Assembly: GCA_007922225.1 (NCBI GenBank)
Contig: ML680053.1
Span: 2,145,434-2,209,433 of the forward strand
Direction: 5' to 3'
DNA: 64,000 nucleotides
Origin: Emydura subglobosa
Lineage: Eukaryota; Chordata; Testudines; Chelidae
The notes under the pieces are model-generated. The model was not told the DNA's origin, did not search any database, and was given only the letters and a program-made list of their open reading frames with translations. The position numbers were made by a program, and so were the translations under genes. This document shows, piece after piece, positions 11,273-22,309 of the stretch. Within the stretch, counting starts at the first letter, position 1; each line of letters opens with the position of its first letter.

Positions 11273-11605
11273 CCAGGATGAAAATGAAAGGTGCTGTATG
11301 AACAGCACTGGGGCGGGAAGCCTTTATTTCCCACGGAACAGATCTCACAGGTAGAGCGGCTCCCGCTGTGCCCTGACAGGTGGCCTCTCTGTGTCTATCT
11401 CAAGGGGCAAAGGGGGATGAAACCCATCTGTCCCCAGCCTTAGCTCTCTCAGTCCAGCCACGTGCGTCGGCTGCGCCCACCAGGGCAGTATCTGAATCCA
11501 CGTCGACAGGCACCAGAACTGCGCTAAGGGAGTCGACTACAAACGGCCACCTCGGAGTCTGTGCTTGAGGAGAGTTCGTGTCTGCTTCCGAGCCTGAGAG
11601 ATTGC

Positions 11606-11770
11606 AAGGCCGGACGGGGCCATTCATTCCCCTCCTCTAGTCTGACCTCCCGGATAACACAGGCCGGAGAACGTCCCCCCCAATAATTCCTTGATTTAAA
11701 AATTGGCAGCGAGGGAGAATCCCTTGGTGAGTTGTTCCAGTGGTTAATACTCTCACCGTTCACCCTCTTT
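11606..11770 (-). mobile_element. CR1 LINE 3' region fragment
   Basis: On the plus strand: GGGGCCATTCATTCC, TCTAGTCTGACCTCCCGGAT, AACACAGGCCGGAGAA, CAATAATTCCTTGATT, GGAGAATCCCTTGGTGAG, TTGTTCCAGTGGTTAAT. This is the reverse of a CR1 subfamily 3' region, and the same order is seen at 36.95-37.3, 42.7 and 50.9-51.5 kb. It is 5'-truncated as usual. Confidence 0.88.
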
Positions 11771-11774
11771 CCAC

Positions 11775-12595
11775 TCCCCAAGGCCGGCTGGCTGGCAGGC
11801 TCTACCAGCGGGATAAGGGAAATTCTTAGCTTGCTTGCCAGCTAATGCTCCAGTGCCTAAAATGCAGCCCAAAGCCCCGAAGCACGGCCCGACGGCCCTC
11901 CCCTTTCACCTGCGCAAGAGGCTCCCGGAGGCGTCAATTCCCAGCACGCATCTGGATCTGACCAAATACCAGACCGGGTCAACACCAAAGGTGCAAGATG
12001 CCTCAAGCATTCCTCTTCCTCCAGCCACAAGTAGCATCTTCAGCCGTCACACAGCGAGACAGCTGCTGCCTGGCACCCCCTCTGCAGATGGACTGCGCCA
12101 AGACGCACTCAGTGGGATGGAGCAGATGGGAGCACCAGCAGACTGGTCCTCTCGGCTTCCTGCGTGTCAAAACACAACAGCGGGACGCGGCGCTCACAGA
12201 GAAGGCGCTAGCCGGGTGCAGATCTCTAACACGCTGCGCTGCCAAGGGTGAGTGATGGCAGTTCACATGTGCTACAGCCCACGGTGCCCACGGAAACAGG
12301 CACCAGCAACTCCCCGCCTTGGGAGTCGCCATGCTTTTGAGCTGAAACAGAAGTGCTACAACCTCCGGAGGCCCAGAGACGCCACGTTACTCAGAATTCC
12401 TGTTTAAACCCCATCGGCTGGGTTCAGAGCAGACGTGTTCGCTGGTAGAAGTCCGTAACCGAGGCCCCATCTACAGGAAGGAAATTTTCACCAATCTAAC
12501 GACACGGCTGTAGTGACACTGGGACACGTCCCTAATGCAGATGCAGGGCAAGGCAGGGTTCACTCCAGTGTGAACCTATCAAAGTAAACTATCCT
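11775..12595. other. Unassigned DNA, no gene seen
   Basis: No gene or confident repeat. A plus-strand frame of 138 codons (11835-12251) overlaps frames on both strands and has no recognisable motif. Confidence 0.4.
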
Positions 12596-12599
12596 CCCC

Positions 12600-12736
12600 C
12601 CAACACCTCCCCAGAGCTCAGGCTCCAGCCCCAGCCTGATCGTGCACACAACAGTTTTACAGCCCTGCAGTCCGAGCTCAAGTCGGCTGACCGGGCCCAG
12701 CTGCGGGTGTGTGTTTGCTGTGTAGACGTACCCTTT
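12600..12736. mobile_element. Half MITE (right end)
   Basis: AGCTCAGGCTCCAGCCC, AGTCCGAGCTCAAGTCGGCTGAC and the terminal TGCTGTGTAGACGTACCC follow the order of the right half of the 51.0-51.3 kb element family. The left terminal repeat is not visible. Confidence 0.55.
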
Positions 12737-15055
12737 CAGACCAGATCTTTAGCTGGTGGAGCGCCGATTTGCACCTGTCGTCAGTCTCCAAATCCACACA
12801 CTTTAGGCAAGCTGCTCAGTCACTCCGTGCCTCAGATCTCTATCTCCAAGGGCCAGCGCGAAGCTAAATTCAATAATGTCTGTGAGACACCCAGGTAACA
12901 TGGTGCTGAGGGCCATCTGCGCCCAGCATGTTAGATCCTTCCATCCCTACGGTGCACTGGCTGGCAGTGCCCTCTGTTACTGCCTACCCATCAGGCTTTA
13001 GATAGCAATGGATTGTAATGCCATTAAACCTCGGCATTTTGATGCCAGACGGTGTGAGAACAGCACAGCCAGGAGGATTTAGCCCAGTTTTTAAAAGGCA
13101 AACAATATTTGTTTCCAGTATCAAAGCAGCCCCAAGAAGAATCAAGAGACTTTCTATCCATTTACAGTTTTACACGTTTACAACGCTTCTTCCAGCTCAG
13201 AGTTCCCGATGCTATTCCAATCGAGCAGAAAGCATTACAATCAGGGGACAGGGTGTCAGCAGGACGTGGAACCAGTCTCTCTAAAGTGGTCAGGCCCAAC
13301 ACACACCAGATCAGTAGTGACCAAACATCCCTGACGGCTGCCCGGTGTCCTGTGTGCAACAAGTCTCTGTCCTGTCCCCAGCATCCACAACACAGAAGCC
13401 ACTGCTGTAATTTGCACTGACTGCCTCCCCTGTTGGCAGGCTCCCCAAAAAGGGCTGGGGATTCTGGGGGTTGGAGATTCAGCTTCTGTAAGGGTTGCCT
13501 TCCCAGACTAGGACTAGCGCATGCTGGCAGATGGCCCTGGAGGAGGGAACAATCTGCTGCTACACCTTTTCCATGGATAAACAAAGGACCCCGCGCTCCA
13601 TCTGGCACCACTCAGAGGCACTAAACTGACTTTAAAAAATAACAACAGAAGAGCCGAAAACAACTTCCTCGGGAGAGGAACCAGATCACAACCAGTTGGG
13701 AATGGTGAGGACACCAGCTGGCTCCTCTGCCTGAAACTGAAGACAGCCTCACATTTGACACCCGGCCTTGATCTGGGGGTGTGGCGTGGAGGCATTGTCA
13801 CACGGGCAACTCTCCAAATATTTCCCACCTCCTCTCTGAAGAAGATGGGAAAAGGATGAGAGAGAAATAGAAGGGGCCATGCATGGGTGAGCATTTGCTT
13901 TTAAAAAGGGGTGGCTGGGGGGGGAGATATTCTGCAAACCCAAATCTCTGGGTAAAGGAAGTGGGAAAACCATGCCTCTTTAATTAGCGGTTGCATGGTG
14001 TAATCACCAAAAAACACCTTGAATGCTGATCGCCTACAAGGGCAACGCTCCGTCGATAGCAACCCCACAAACTGTTTCATTGCTGATCTATCTAGCCAGA
14101 AAGAAGAGGGCCGATCACACTGTGAAGATCTGCACTGCGAATGGCATCTCATTTGGGCCTGCAAATACAGGGTGCTTGGCAAAGCATCGCCACTCGTTCC
14201 CCCTACCCACACACTCACGCTGAGCCAGGTGGAAAACGTTCTGTGCAGCAGGCGAAGCACGGAACTGGAGATGCCCAGTTTGGAGCAGAAGGGAAAGGAG
14301 GAGACAAACGCAGAGACATGCGCCGGGACAGAGCGGTGTAAAGACCTCCAATGCAAGAATGCGTGGACTGCCGCCGCAGGGCGATGGGGAGCAAAGCGTC
14401 TCTTCATCAGGCAGCCGATTCACCCAACTCCGGCCATCAAGCTCCAAGACCAAGACGGCGTGCTGTGTTCGGAGCGTCCCACCGCAGAAGGCAAACAAAA
14501 GGTGAGCGCCCTACGATGAATGAAAGCCAAGGGATGGCTGGACAGTGACAACACACACCCCGCCTCCTCTGGGTCAAGGGTTCAAATCCAGCCCCGTTCA
14601 GAGGCTGCAGCTCCCAGGGGACAGGCCTGCAGCTCATCAGAGTTGCCATGAGCCTGGGCATGACACGGCATCTGTTTTGGAAGCAGGGAGGCTTAGCTAC
14701 CCCTTCATCCTTCCAAGGGAAGATGATAGGCAGGCCAGCTGCTTCCTGGGCCGTGTCAAGAGCAGCCACTCGGATCCCTTTTGTTAACAGTCCCGCACCA
14801 CAATCAAAGCTCACTGTAACCACGTCCTTTGCCAGGGGTTAACCATAGCGGGTCCGAGGGGCACCGGGGTGACATGCATTAGCTGTAGCCCCCGGAAGAG
14901 AACAACGAGAACTTCCTGTCATTACGAAAATCGTGCTGCATCGCGGCGGGGGGAAGAACAAGAAGTTACGCGCCCTCTGCCCTGACCACTAGGCGACACT
15001 GCACGCTGTATTAAAGGTGTGGGCGTACCGTGGATTTATACAGTGGCATTGTGAC
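12737..15055. other. Unassigned DNA, no gene seen
   Basis: About 2.3 kb without a supported gene. The part 12770-12910 has weak MIR-like words (TTTAGGCAAGCTGCTCAGTCAC then CCGTGCCTCAGATCTC) but no clean core. A GGGTTCAAATCCAGCC word at about 14578 is B-box-like without a SINE body. CCACTAGGCGACACTGC near 14986 is a weak CTCF-like match. Open frames of 130-170 codons overlap on both strands. Confidence 0.4.
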
Positions 15056-15059
15056 ATCT

Positions 15060-15330
15060 TCTGTTTTATCGTCTATCCCTTTCCGAGTGGTTCCTGCCAT
15101 GCTCTTCGCTTTTTGGATGTCACTGCACATCGAGTGGCTGTTTTCCGAGAGCTGTCCACACTGACTCCGAGATCTCTTTCCTGAGTGGTAACAGATAATC
15201 TAGGCCCCATCATTTTGTATGTATAGTTGGGATTATTTTTTCCAATCCTTAAGAGCTCAGTGGTCAAATTCCCAAAGGACATCAGCACGTTGGGTGCTTT
15301 GCCGCTGTGGAAATCTGGCCCCAGTTGGGG
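15060..15330 (-). mobile_element. CR1-type LINE, reverse-transcriptase C-terminal remnant
   Basis: The minus-strand translation contains NPNYTYKMMG followed by ERDLGVSVDSS and KTATRCAVTSKKRRA. This matches the segment after the catalytic core of CR1-clade reverse transcriptases, and the ERDLGVxVDSS block recurs at 54.9 kb on the plus strand. No catalytic FADD box is present and the flanking frame loses similarity, so it is a dead fragment. The family is confident; the subfamily is not determined. Confidence 0.8.
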
Positions 15331-16185
15331 TGCGAAACCCTTTCTGTATTTCTCCTCTTGGATACCAGAATAGCTTGTAGAGGGTGTTGGACCAGCTTCT
15401 GCCATCAGTTACACTGGTGTAAACCTGAAGCCATTCCCTCTGCTCCTGCTTCACACTGGCTGCTCTATTTCAACATGTTTTTCATGCATTTTTAGGCTCT
15501 GACTTCAGCCTCGAGCTCGGGAGGAGAAGGGCTGTGCTCTGCTAATTGGAAATCCTCTGTGGTGCCTGGAAATCCTAATAAGGAAGGATATTCTGACAGC
15601 CATTGCTGGACTCAGCCTTCACTTCCTAAGGCCGCTCAGAAGAAAGGAAAGCACACTGTGAATTAACTTGTTTACGAGGTCAGCCTGTGAAGAGCGGAAC
15701 GGGCCTTCTCGGGGTTGTCTCTCCCTGGCCGAGGGATTCTCTTTCCTCTCTGCTTGGCCCCTGCCACTTTGACCTGGGCTTCGCAACAGGCCAAGTTCTG
15801 CCTTCGGTGACGTGCACTGAAACCAGTGGGGTGTGCGCACAGGTCCGCGAGGGCAAGATCGGGCCCATGATTTGCACTGACGTTTTCATTTCTTCAATCC
15901 CGCCCCATCCAGCACTGCTTTCTGGATCCACCTTCTCCTGTTATTTCACCTCCTCTGCATTTCAGGGGGCAAAGAGCACCACTGACACCTGCGGGACCAG
16001 GGTGAATTCAGCGCCAGCTGGGGGGAGACTTTCAAACAAAGCCCTCCAGCTATCCAGAGCACGGGCCTGCCACAGGCAGGGACAGAGCTCGTCAGTGTGC
16101 CTCAGTTTCACCCCACAGGGCCCACCTCGACAGGGGGAGAGAGCCCCTGCCAATTAATTCTTCGCCTCTCTGCTGAGACTCCCAG
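15331..16185. other. Unassigned DNA, no gene seen
   Basis: No supported gene or repeat. The 156-codon plus-strand frame (15687-16157) is overlapped by minus-strand frames over most of its length and lacks domains. Confidence 0.4.
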
Positions 16186-16194
16186 GATAGCACC

Positions 16195-16385
16195 GAGGGG
16201 CTTCTACCGAGATCAGGGGCCTGTTGCGCCAGGTGCCGTATGGACACCTAGTGAGAGAGAGACCCTGCTCTGTAGTGCTCACACTAAGACACACAGACAC
16301 AGGGTGGGGAGACAGACACGGGGACACCAGCAGCACAGGGAACAGAACTCAGGTCTGACTCCCAGCCTCGGGCGCCATCCTCCAG
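16195..16385 (-). mobile_element. SINE, minus orientation (MIR-like, degraded)
   Basis: Plus-strand landmarks in order are GATCAGGGGCCTGTTGCGCC, CCAGGTGCCGTATGGAC, an A/C/G-rich middle, CAGGGAACAGAACTCAGG and TCTGACTCCCAG. This is the reverse of the full-length SINE type at 62.15 and 45.4 kb. The core is strongly diverged. Confidence 0.6.
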
Positions 16386-16560
16386 ACCAAGGGTTCCCGA
16401 ACTGTGGGCCGCGGACGTAGGCCCAGCTGGTCCACCACGGACGGCGTTTGGGATGGACACGGGGGGGCGTTACCCCCCCACCCCCCAATTGTACATGTTA
16501 ACAGAGTGGTGGCTGGCGATGGCCCCCGCCCAAGCCTAGAGGAGACCAGCACCCCCCCGG
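16386..16560. mobile_element. hAT-like terminus and GC-rich body
   Basis: AGGGTTCCCGAACTGTGGGC followed by CGCGGAC resembles the left end of non-autonomous hAT elements (CAGTGGTTCCCAAACTGTGGGC-like). The matching right terminus was not found, so only a fragment is called. A run of C and G follows at 16460-16485. Confidence 0.45.
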
Positions 16561-17060
16561 CAGGTGGCAGAGGGTGAAGTGGAGCCACTGGGCGGTGAAC
16601 GGAGGGCGAGGAGAAGGGCCAGCCCTGAGTGGTGGCCGCTCCCAAGGCAGCTGGAGAATTCGCGACCATTCCTGTGCCGAGCTGCCACGCCCCGGTTCTT
16701 GGTTTCTGTATCCGGGTGCCATTTCGGTGCCCGGTTTTTGGGGGCCTGGCAACCCTATGTGGCACTTGAACCAAAAGTCCGATTACCGGGGGTGGGAGGC
16801 GGCGCCGGGTCATTAACCTGAACCAGGCCCTGCTCAGCTGGGGCTGCCTCCTACCTGCAGGCAGGAGCAGGAGGGAGAGGAGGGAGCGATGAGGGGGCGG
16901 GGCCTTGAGGGGGGAGAGATGGAGAAGGGGGCGGGGCCTTGGGGGAAGAGGCGGGACAGGGGCCAGGGACTCGGAGGTCTGGTTACCAGCAGTTAGAAAA
17001 GTGGCAACCATAATTTGGGCCCCCTGGAGCATCGGCCCCACGGCCCCTCCAGCGACAGGG
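16561..17060. repeat. GC-rich block with duplicated GC boxes
   Basis: Contains GGGGGCGGGGCCTTG twice, near 16894 and 16929, about 35 bp apart within longer similar flanks, indicating a local tandem duplication. The words match Sp1 GC boxes. A 241-codon minus-strand frame overlaps the block, but its R/P/L-rich translation follows composition, and plus-strand frames overlap it. A repeat-derived origin is more likely than a promoter, as no coding exon is seen downstream. Confidence 0.5.
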
Positions 17061-17695
17061 ACTCGGCGTGCCACTCTAATCCCGCCTGGACAACGCTGTG
17101 ATCGGGCCCGTCCTAGGTAATGGTCGGTCTCGGGCCAGGCGCCTGCCTCTGCCCAGCCCTAGTGGCCCCCATGCCCTCCCCTTGTTCCTGTGAGGCGCAC
17201 CGGGGTGCTGGGTGGATGACCAAGCAGGGCTGCCAGGAGATGAGCTCCAGGCACGCAATGGGCTACTGAGGCGGAGGGTGTGGGCGGGGGCTGGCCCTGG
17301 AACGCGTCTGGCCCCTTTGCCCTTTCACTGGCCCTGCTCCCTGCCAGAAACCCCCGGCGTCTCTGTGTCTAGTAAGGCACAAAGCACCATTCACTTCTGC
17401 TCCAGGCAAAGTGGGGGTAACGGAGAACTGAGGTCAGCCGACCACACAGACACGCAATGCGCTCTCAACATGTTTAGCGGGTGAGTGGCGGCGGCGAAGA
17501 GACTGGCTGCTCCGTAGATCATGGTGCTCTGAAACTCGACGGCGGGAAACCGTACGGAGAGCAAAAATAACTTATGTAAATCGCAACCAACCTCCCTTTC
17601 CTAGGCTGGGATCTCTTTCCACGGGCAGGAGAGAAACGGGGACTGGAGGGCTATGTGGAAGCAGGCAGGCTTTTATAGCCGTCAGTGAGAACACA
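17061..17695. other. Unassigned GC-rich DNA, no gene seen
   Basis: GC-rich, with GGGCGGGGGCTGGCC near 17282. No supported exon or repeat family. Confidence 0.4.
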
Positions 17696-17699
17696 CGCG

Positions 17700-17805
17700 T
17701 GCCAGCAAGAATAGTTTCAGGGAAGGTTTATGGTCCGTGTGGAACAGGAGTCAGACCTGATGATCACAGTGATCCCTTCTGGCCTTAGACCCTAGGAACC
17801 TGTGC
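17700..17805 (+). mobile_element. CR1 LINE 3' end fragment
   Basis: AGGTTTATGGTCCGTGTGGA, GGAGTCAGACCTGATGATCA and GATCCCTTCTGGCCTTAGAC in order match the CR1 subfamily ending that is also visible at 51.4 kb. The terminal octamer-like repeats are degraded. Confidence 0.85.
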
Positions 17806-17809
17806 ACAG

Positions 17810-19045
17810 GTACACTGCCAATGCCCTGCTGTATGATCTTATCTGCAGGTGCAGAGCTGATTTGCTGACTCAGCTTGGTAGAAAGACCAGAAACAGAAAA
17901 GGTTGAGAGTTTCCCCGACAGGCGAGGGCTAGAGGGGTAGCAGGGAACAGGTCTTCCCAGCCAGCTGAGGCTAAAGGCGGATACAGAGATCAGAAGTGCA
18001 GACCTGCTTTAAGGCTTTAGCATTTTAAAGAAGAAATGGAACCGATTTTGGACCATACCTACTGTGTGTTGTGATATACTGGACAAGAAAGTCTGTGTTT
18101 GCACTGGCCCCCTCCTCGCTCACACCCCAAGCCTGAACCATGCAACATTTCTGAGTCTGCTGCTGTCTTCCAGCGAATGCTCCTGGGCAGCGATTCGCTC
18201 CTCCACTGCAGCCTGTCTCTGTCCCGCTGGATGGGGCAGGGCCGCAGCACACGTCACTACAGCAATTCTGGCTTGTGCCGCAAGTTCCTAACTTGGAGCA
18301 GCCCTGGGCGCTGCTCTAAGTTACACCACAGCACAGAATTGTGTGTGTCATGCTGGAACCCAGGCATGGGAAGAGGAGAGGCGCCCCCTAGCTGCAGGGC
18401 AGGAGACCACACTCTCCATTCTGCTCCCACCACGCCTCCACCACTGTTCCTATCGCCCCCGCATACCGCACCATGCACTGCCATTCCCTCTGCTGCCCCA
18501 CAGATCCTCTTTGCCCCCATCACACTCTACTCACTCTCCACCTGCCTGCTAAAAAAACCCTGAGGATAACTCAAGGGTTTCTGGCAATGGAGCATTCAGG
18601 TGGCTTCTTGTTTCACCCAGCCGGATTCCTCCTTCTAGAGCGAAGAGAGCTCTGGCCGGACTTTGGGCTCCTGCATCTCTGACCGGCCCCATGGGAGCGG
18701 CCATATTCCCCTTCGCCGCCCACCTCGTGGACCTTCGTTATTGGTGTGTATATGAAAGGAATGGTGCTAGACTCCTGGATCCCCTCCGGCCCCCCCTCCA
18801 CGGAATTGCTTTTAAATGCCACCTATGTGGACCTAACTCCTGCACCCTGTCGCTAATACAGCCGCCCCTCTCCTGACACAGCGGGAGCTGTCAGGTGTCA
18901 AGTCACAGTCTCTTTAGAGTGCAGCTGGCTCACGTCTAAACTCCCTCCTGGCCTGTAAAGGAATAGTGTGTCCTGTCATTGTCGACTCGTAGTCGGAGCC
19001 AGGGACATGTTTCTGGCTAAGGAAGAGTAGACGGAGTCTCTGTTT
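17810..19045. other. Unassigned DNA, no gene seen
   Basis: No gene or confident repeat. A CTCF-like word near 18380-18396 is listed separately. The 154-codon plus-strand frame at 18099-18563 overlaps frames on both strands. Confidence 0.4.
18380..18397 (-). promoter_or_regulatory. CTCF-like motif (candidate)
   Basis: Read on the minus strand, GCAGCTAGGGGGCGCC carries the CTAGGGGGCGC core of the vertebrate CTCF consensus, with mismatches in the upstream CCA. This is a motif match by eye only; occupancy cannot be known from sequence. Confidence 0.3.
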
Positions 19046-19055
19046 CATTTCAGAT

Positions 19056-19462
19056 CAGTGGTTCTCAATCACGGATATGCGTACCCCTAGAGGTGCGCAG
19101 AGGTCTTCCAGGGGGTACATTAACTCATCTAGACATTTGCCTAGTTTTACAACAGACTGCATAAAAAGCACTAACAAAGTCAGTACAAACTAAAATTTCA
19201 TACAGACACTGATTGGTTTATACTGCTCTATATGCTATACACTGAAATGTAAGTACAGTATTTATATTCCAGTTGATTTATTTTATAATTCTATGGTAAA
19301 AATGAGAAGATAAGCAATTTTTCAGTAATCGTGTGCTATGACACTTCTGCATTTTTATGGCTGATTTTGTAAGCAATTAGTTTTTAAGTGAGGTGAAACT
19401 TAGGGGTAGGCAAGACAAATCCTGAAAGGAGTACAGTAATCTGGAAAGACTGAGAACCACTG
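19056..19462. mobile_element. hAT non-autonomous element (407 bp) with TSD
   Basis: Ends are CAGTGGTTCTCAATC at the left and GACTGAGAACCACTG at the right, a good terminal inverted repeat of hAT type. It is flanked by 8-bp direct repeats TTTCAGAT (19048-19055) and CTTTAGAT (19463-19470), which differ by two transitions. The interior is AT-rich, with CTAGAGGTGCGCAGAGG and the GTACATTAACTCATCTAGAC block, and has no transposase. The structure is seen directly; the family resemblance is from memory. Confidence 0.92.
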
Positions 19463-19621
19463 CTTTAGATCACACACACACACAACTGTGACAAGGTTGG
19501 CAAAGGGCACAGACCTAAGCTAGGCATGGATTTGAGCTTGTGTCTCCAATAGAAAACTTGCAAGAACCTAGCATAACCAATCCCTCTCCAGTTAGCGACA
19601 AGGCTTAGCTTTCCCTAGTAT

Positions 19622-19800
19622 TATAGCATCTGAGCATCTCACTGTCTTTAATGTGTTTATGCTCACAACACCCTCGGAGGTAGGAAACTGCAGACTTTAC
19701 AAATGGGGAACGAAAACACAAAGAGATTAAATGACTGGCCCAAAGTCACAGAGGAAGTCTGTGGCATAACACGGAATCAAATGAGGCTACCACCCCAAAC
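19622..19800 (-). mobile_element. MIR/CORE-type SINE
   Basis: ACAACACCCTCGGAGGTAGG, ACAAATGGGGAACGAAAAC, GATTAAATGACTGGCCCAAA and GTCACAGAGGAAGTCTGTGG in order reproduce the reversed MIR body from tail to core. The tRNA-like head beyond 19790 is poorly preserved. Confidence 0.85.
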
Positions 19801-21165
19801 ATCGGACGAGCTCTTCCTCGCTCTGTATGTTTTGCTGTCATTGAGACCCATCTTGGAAGACGTCTCCCTCCATAACAGGCTCAACACCAGCTCCAGCTAC
19901 AGGTGGATGTTCAGACACTGCAGAGACAGACTGCAGAGAGGAACCTTGCTAAGATCAGTCCAACACTGGGACCCACGTGTCTGGGTGTCACATGGATTTA
20001 CCAGCCCCGGAGTCAGAAAAGCTTTGGTTTCCCCCCAGTCACATCCCATCACAGACCTCTAGGCCAGGCTGAGATTCAGTGGGCTGACCAGTGTGTCAGG
20101 TCTGGAAATGAAGCGACCATGAGATTTGCCTCATGTGATTTCTTTTCCCTGTAAAATTTGAAATTAGCCATGGAGCAGCAGCCTCAAGTGATTGGCACCT
20201 AAACACAATGAGAAGCCTCAGAGCTAACGTACAGATCTCTGCAACCTCACACAACTGACAGCCTGGATCACGAGCGAAGCACCCGGAAGGAATGACTTTT
20301 TCATAAGCACTGGTGGCCCCAGCATCTCTGATGGGATCTCTCTCCTTAGTGCACTGGTGGAAAATGCCCTAACCCCGTGTGACATTTCCCAAAACACGTT
20401 ACATCTTGGTTTGAACTCGCTCTGCATTTGCCATCCTGCTGTGGTTTGCTCCAGCTGCACCAGCATCCACAGACGCTTCGTCAGAGCTGCACACAAAGCC
20501 TTCGTGAAGTACGACGGGCCCAGAGGCCACATGCTGTTTGTGTGTGTGTGCGCGATGCTGCCCTCCTGTGACGAGCTCACCCACGGTAAGGGAGGTACTG
20601 GTACTAACCTGGGAAATGTCTCTGGCTTTAGAGGGTAAGGACCAGAGTTCTACCTCGCACTGTGAAAGGGTGTGTGATTTCTTTATTAGTCAGTCTGTTG
20701 GGACGCAGCCCAAGGACCGACCCTAGGGGACTGAAAAAGATAAGCGTAAAATGATCTCATCTGCAGCATTAATGTTCCTAAAGTCCAAGAGGTAAATTTC
20801 ACTCTAGTCCTTCTGGGCTCCCACAGGCCACAGTTTCAGTGCCAATAAATTCTCTTTTTGCATGCCCATCTTTAGACACTTGCTCTGACTTCCAGAAGTG
20901 CTGAGGGCGTCAGTACCCAGTGACTATACTTACTGAGCCCTTGCAACATGCAGGCTCAGAACGACAGCTCCCTTCGGACAGCCTGGGCCATCGTAACTTC
21001 AACAGAGATCAATGATTTTAGGGCGATGCAGCCTTGCGACATGGAAATGAAAGCCTCCCAGCTCAGACACACAGGGCTTGTCTTCACTGCGGACTTCCCG
21101 CAGGCACTTTGCCCCAGCCCTCCTCCCATCCCCACACAAAACCCTCTCAGCTGAGCGCGCTGGTG
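19801..21165. other. Unassigned DNA; one weak exon-like block
   Basis: No repeat family or gene is certain. The stretch 20455-20585 is open, starts after CTGCTGTGGTTTGCTCCAG and ends at CACG/GTAAGG, so it looks like an exon; it is described under findings. A terminus-like GGGCTTGTCTTCACTGCGG at 21072 resembles a MITE end without a partner. Confidence 0.35.
20455..20585 (+). other. Exon-like open block (weak candidate)
   Basis: 131 bp bounded by a fair acceptor and a strong GTAAGG donor, with one frame open throughout and reading TSIHRRFVRAAHKAFVKYDG at its start. The phases are not symmetric (1 extra base at each side). The translation matches no family I recognise, and part of it comes from a GTGTGTGTGTG run, so chance is more likely than a gene. 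Confidence 0.12.
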
Positions 21166-21329
21166 CTTTACGCCCAGCACGTCTCACACCCAGGCCCACA
21201 GAGTTCCCAGGTAGCAAATGCCTCCTTCCTGCAGCAGAGGGAACTAACTCGTGCTCCCCTACCCATGACCCGGTGCACACACGGACCACAGGAAGTCCCG
21301 CCTCAAGGGGTTCAACAGACACTAACCTC

Positions 21330-21480
21330 GTGGCACCTGATTGGATCACCGCCCTATATAAACCCCAGGGGCGATCCAAGGAGTGTCCAAGTCTCCAGCC
21401 TTGCCCTTGGTCTGACCCTTGTCCTAACAGCAACTCTGAACCCTGACGGTTGTTTCTGCCTACCAAGTTCCTGCCACTAG
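21330..21480 (+). promoter_or_regulatory. TATA/CCAAT promoter-like segment, likely inside an LTR
   Basis: ATTGG (reverse CCAAT) at about 21340, then CTATATAAA at 21354-21362, followed by a C/T-rich leader with repeated CCAGCCTTGCC/TCTGACCC words. This matches the layout of reptile Gypsy-type LTR promoters and R regions. LTR ends and a TSD were not identified, so a lone cellular promoter cannot be excluded, but no downstream coding exon is visible. Confidence 0.45.
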
Positions 21481-22052
21481 TCCTGCCTACCTTCCCCCGG
21501 TATCCTGACCCTGAGCTAGCTGGAACATCCGGCGCTGTACGCAAAAGCCCAAATGCTGCTTATACTTGGGCTGGTAAAACTGCCCACTTTGCGGAGCTAA
21601 ACCGCTCCTCCAATGTCTTCCCACCATTTCCCTGTGTGTCCAGCAAGCCGGGCAAGTTCTCCTACAATTCCCTGGGAAAGAATCCTACAGAGCAGCTCAG
21701 CTTCCTGCCGTGCTAGGAACCGCTGGCAAGGCCAACCCAGGTGGTGATCACCGGAGTTAACTCTGCAATGAAGATGCCCCATCCACCGTCTACTCACCCA
21801 CCGTTTACCATGTGGTCTGAGAGGAAAAAACAACTGTGATTTTACCTGCCCACCAAACAAACAGAAGAGCTACGAACCCCAAGCAAGAACATTTTGCTAT
21901 GGCTGGTGTAAAGGGGCAACTGGAAGGGAATTCTGGATAGTTTAGAGGCCAATTGTTCAATAAAGAGGGTGGTTACTAAACTCTTCTATGTTATTGGGTT
22001 ATATGGCAATTAACTTTTATTTTTGGAACTGAGAAACTGACTAGAAACAGAG

Positions 22053-22306
22053 GGGCTGATTCTCCCCTGCCTTGACCACTGTGTGGTCCTTCACACCTGG
22101 GCAGAGCAGATATGAAACAGCTGAAAAACGCTACCGCATCAGAAGGCTGGGGTCAGCGCTTCATCTGGTATAAGGCAGCATGGCCCCACCAACATCAGCG
22201 CACCGGTGTTGATTTGCATCAGAGCAGGTAAAACCACTGGGTGCTCATTTTGCACAGGTGTAAATGACTACACAAGGTGCTGACCACTGAGAAGAACCAG
22301 AGTCAG
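22053..22306. mobile_element. Palindromic MITE
   Basis: Left GGGGCTGATTCTCCCCTGCC and CACTGTGTGGTCCTTCACAC recur inverted at the right as GTGTAAATGACTACACAAGG and CACTGAGAAGAACCAGAGTC. The interior has GGTGTTGATTTGCATCAGAG. The family resembles the gtgtaaatca/ggtgtaactc-type reptile MITEs at 26.2 and 50.1 kb. Confidence 0.6.
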
Positions 22307-22309
22307 AGA

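Noticed and set aside
14574..14600. Possible tRNA gene or SINE from the GGGTTCAAATCC word
   Set aside because: B-box-like only; no cloverleaf partner, A box or terminator at the right distance. The similar word at 9974 failed in the same way.
14980..14997. CTCF-like CCACTAGGCGACACTGC
   Set aside because: Two core mismatches, including the central GG; too weak to list as a site.
16349..17074. 241-codon minus-strand frame
   Set aside because: P/R/L-rich translation of a GC-rich repeat block including a hAT-like end; overlapping plus-strand frames and no domain.
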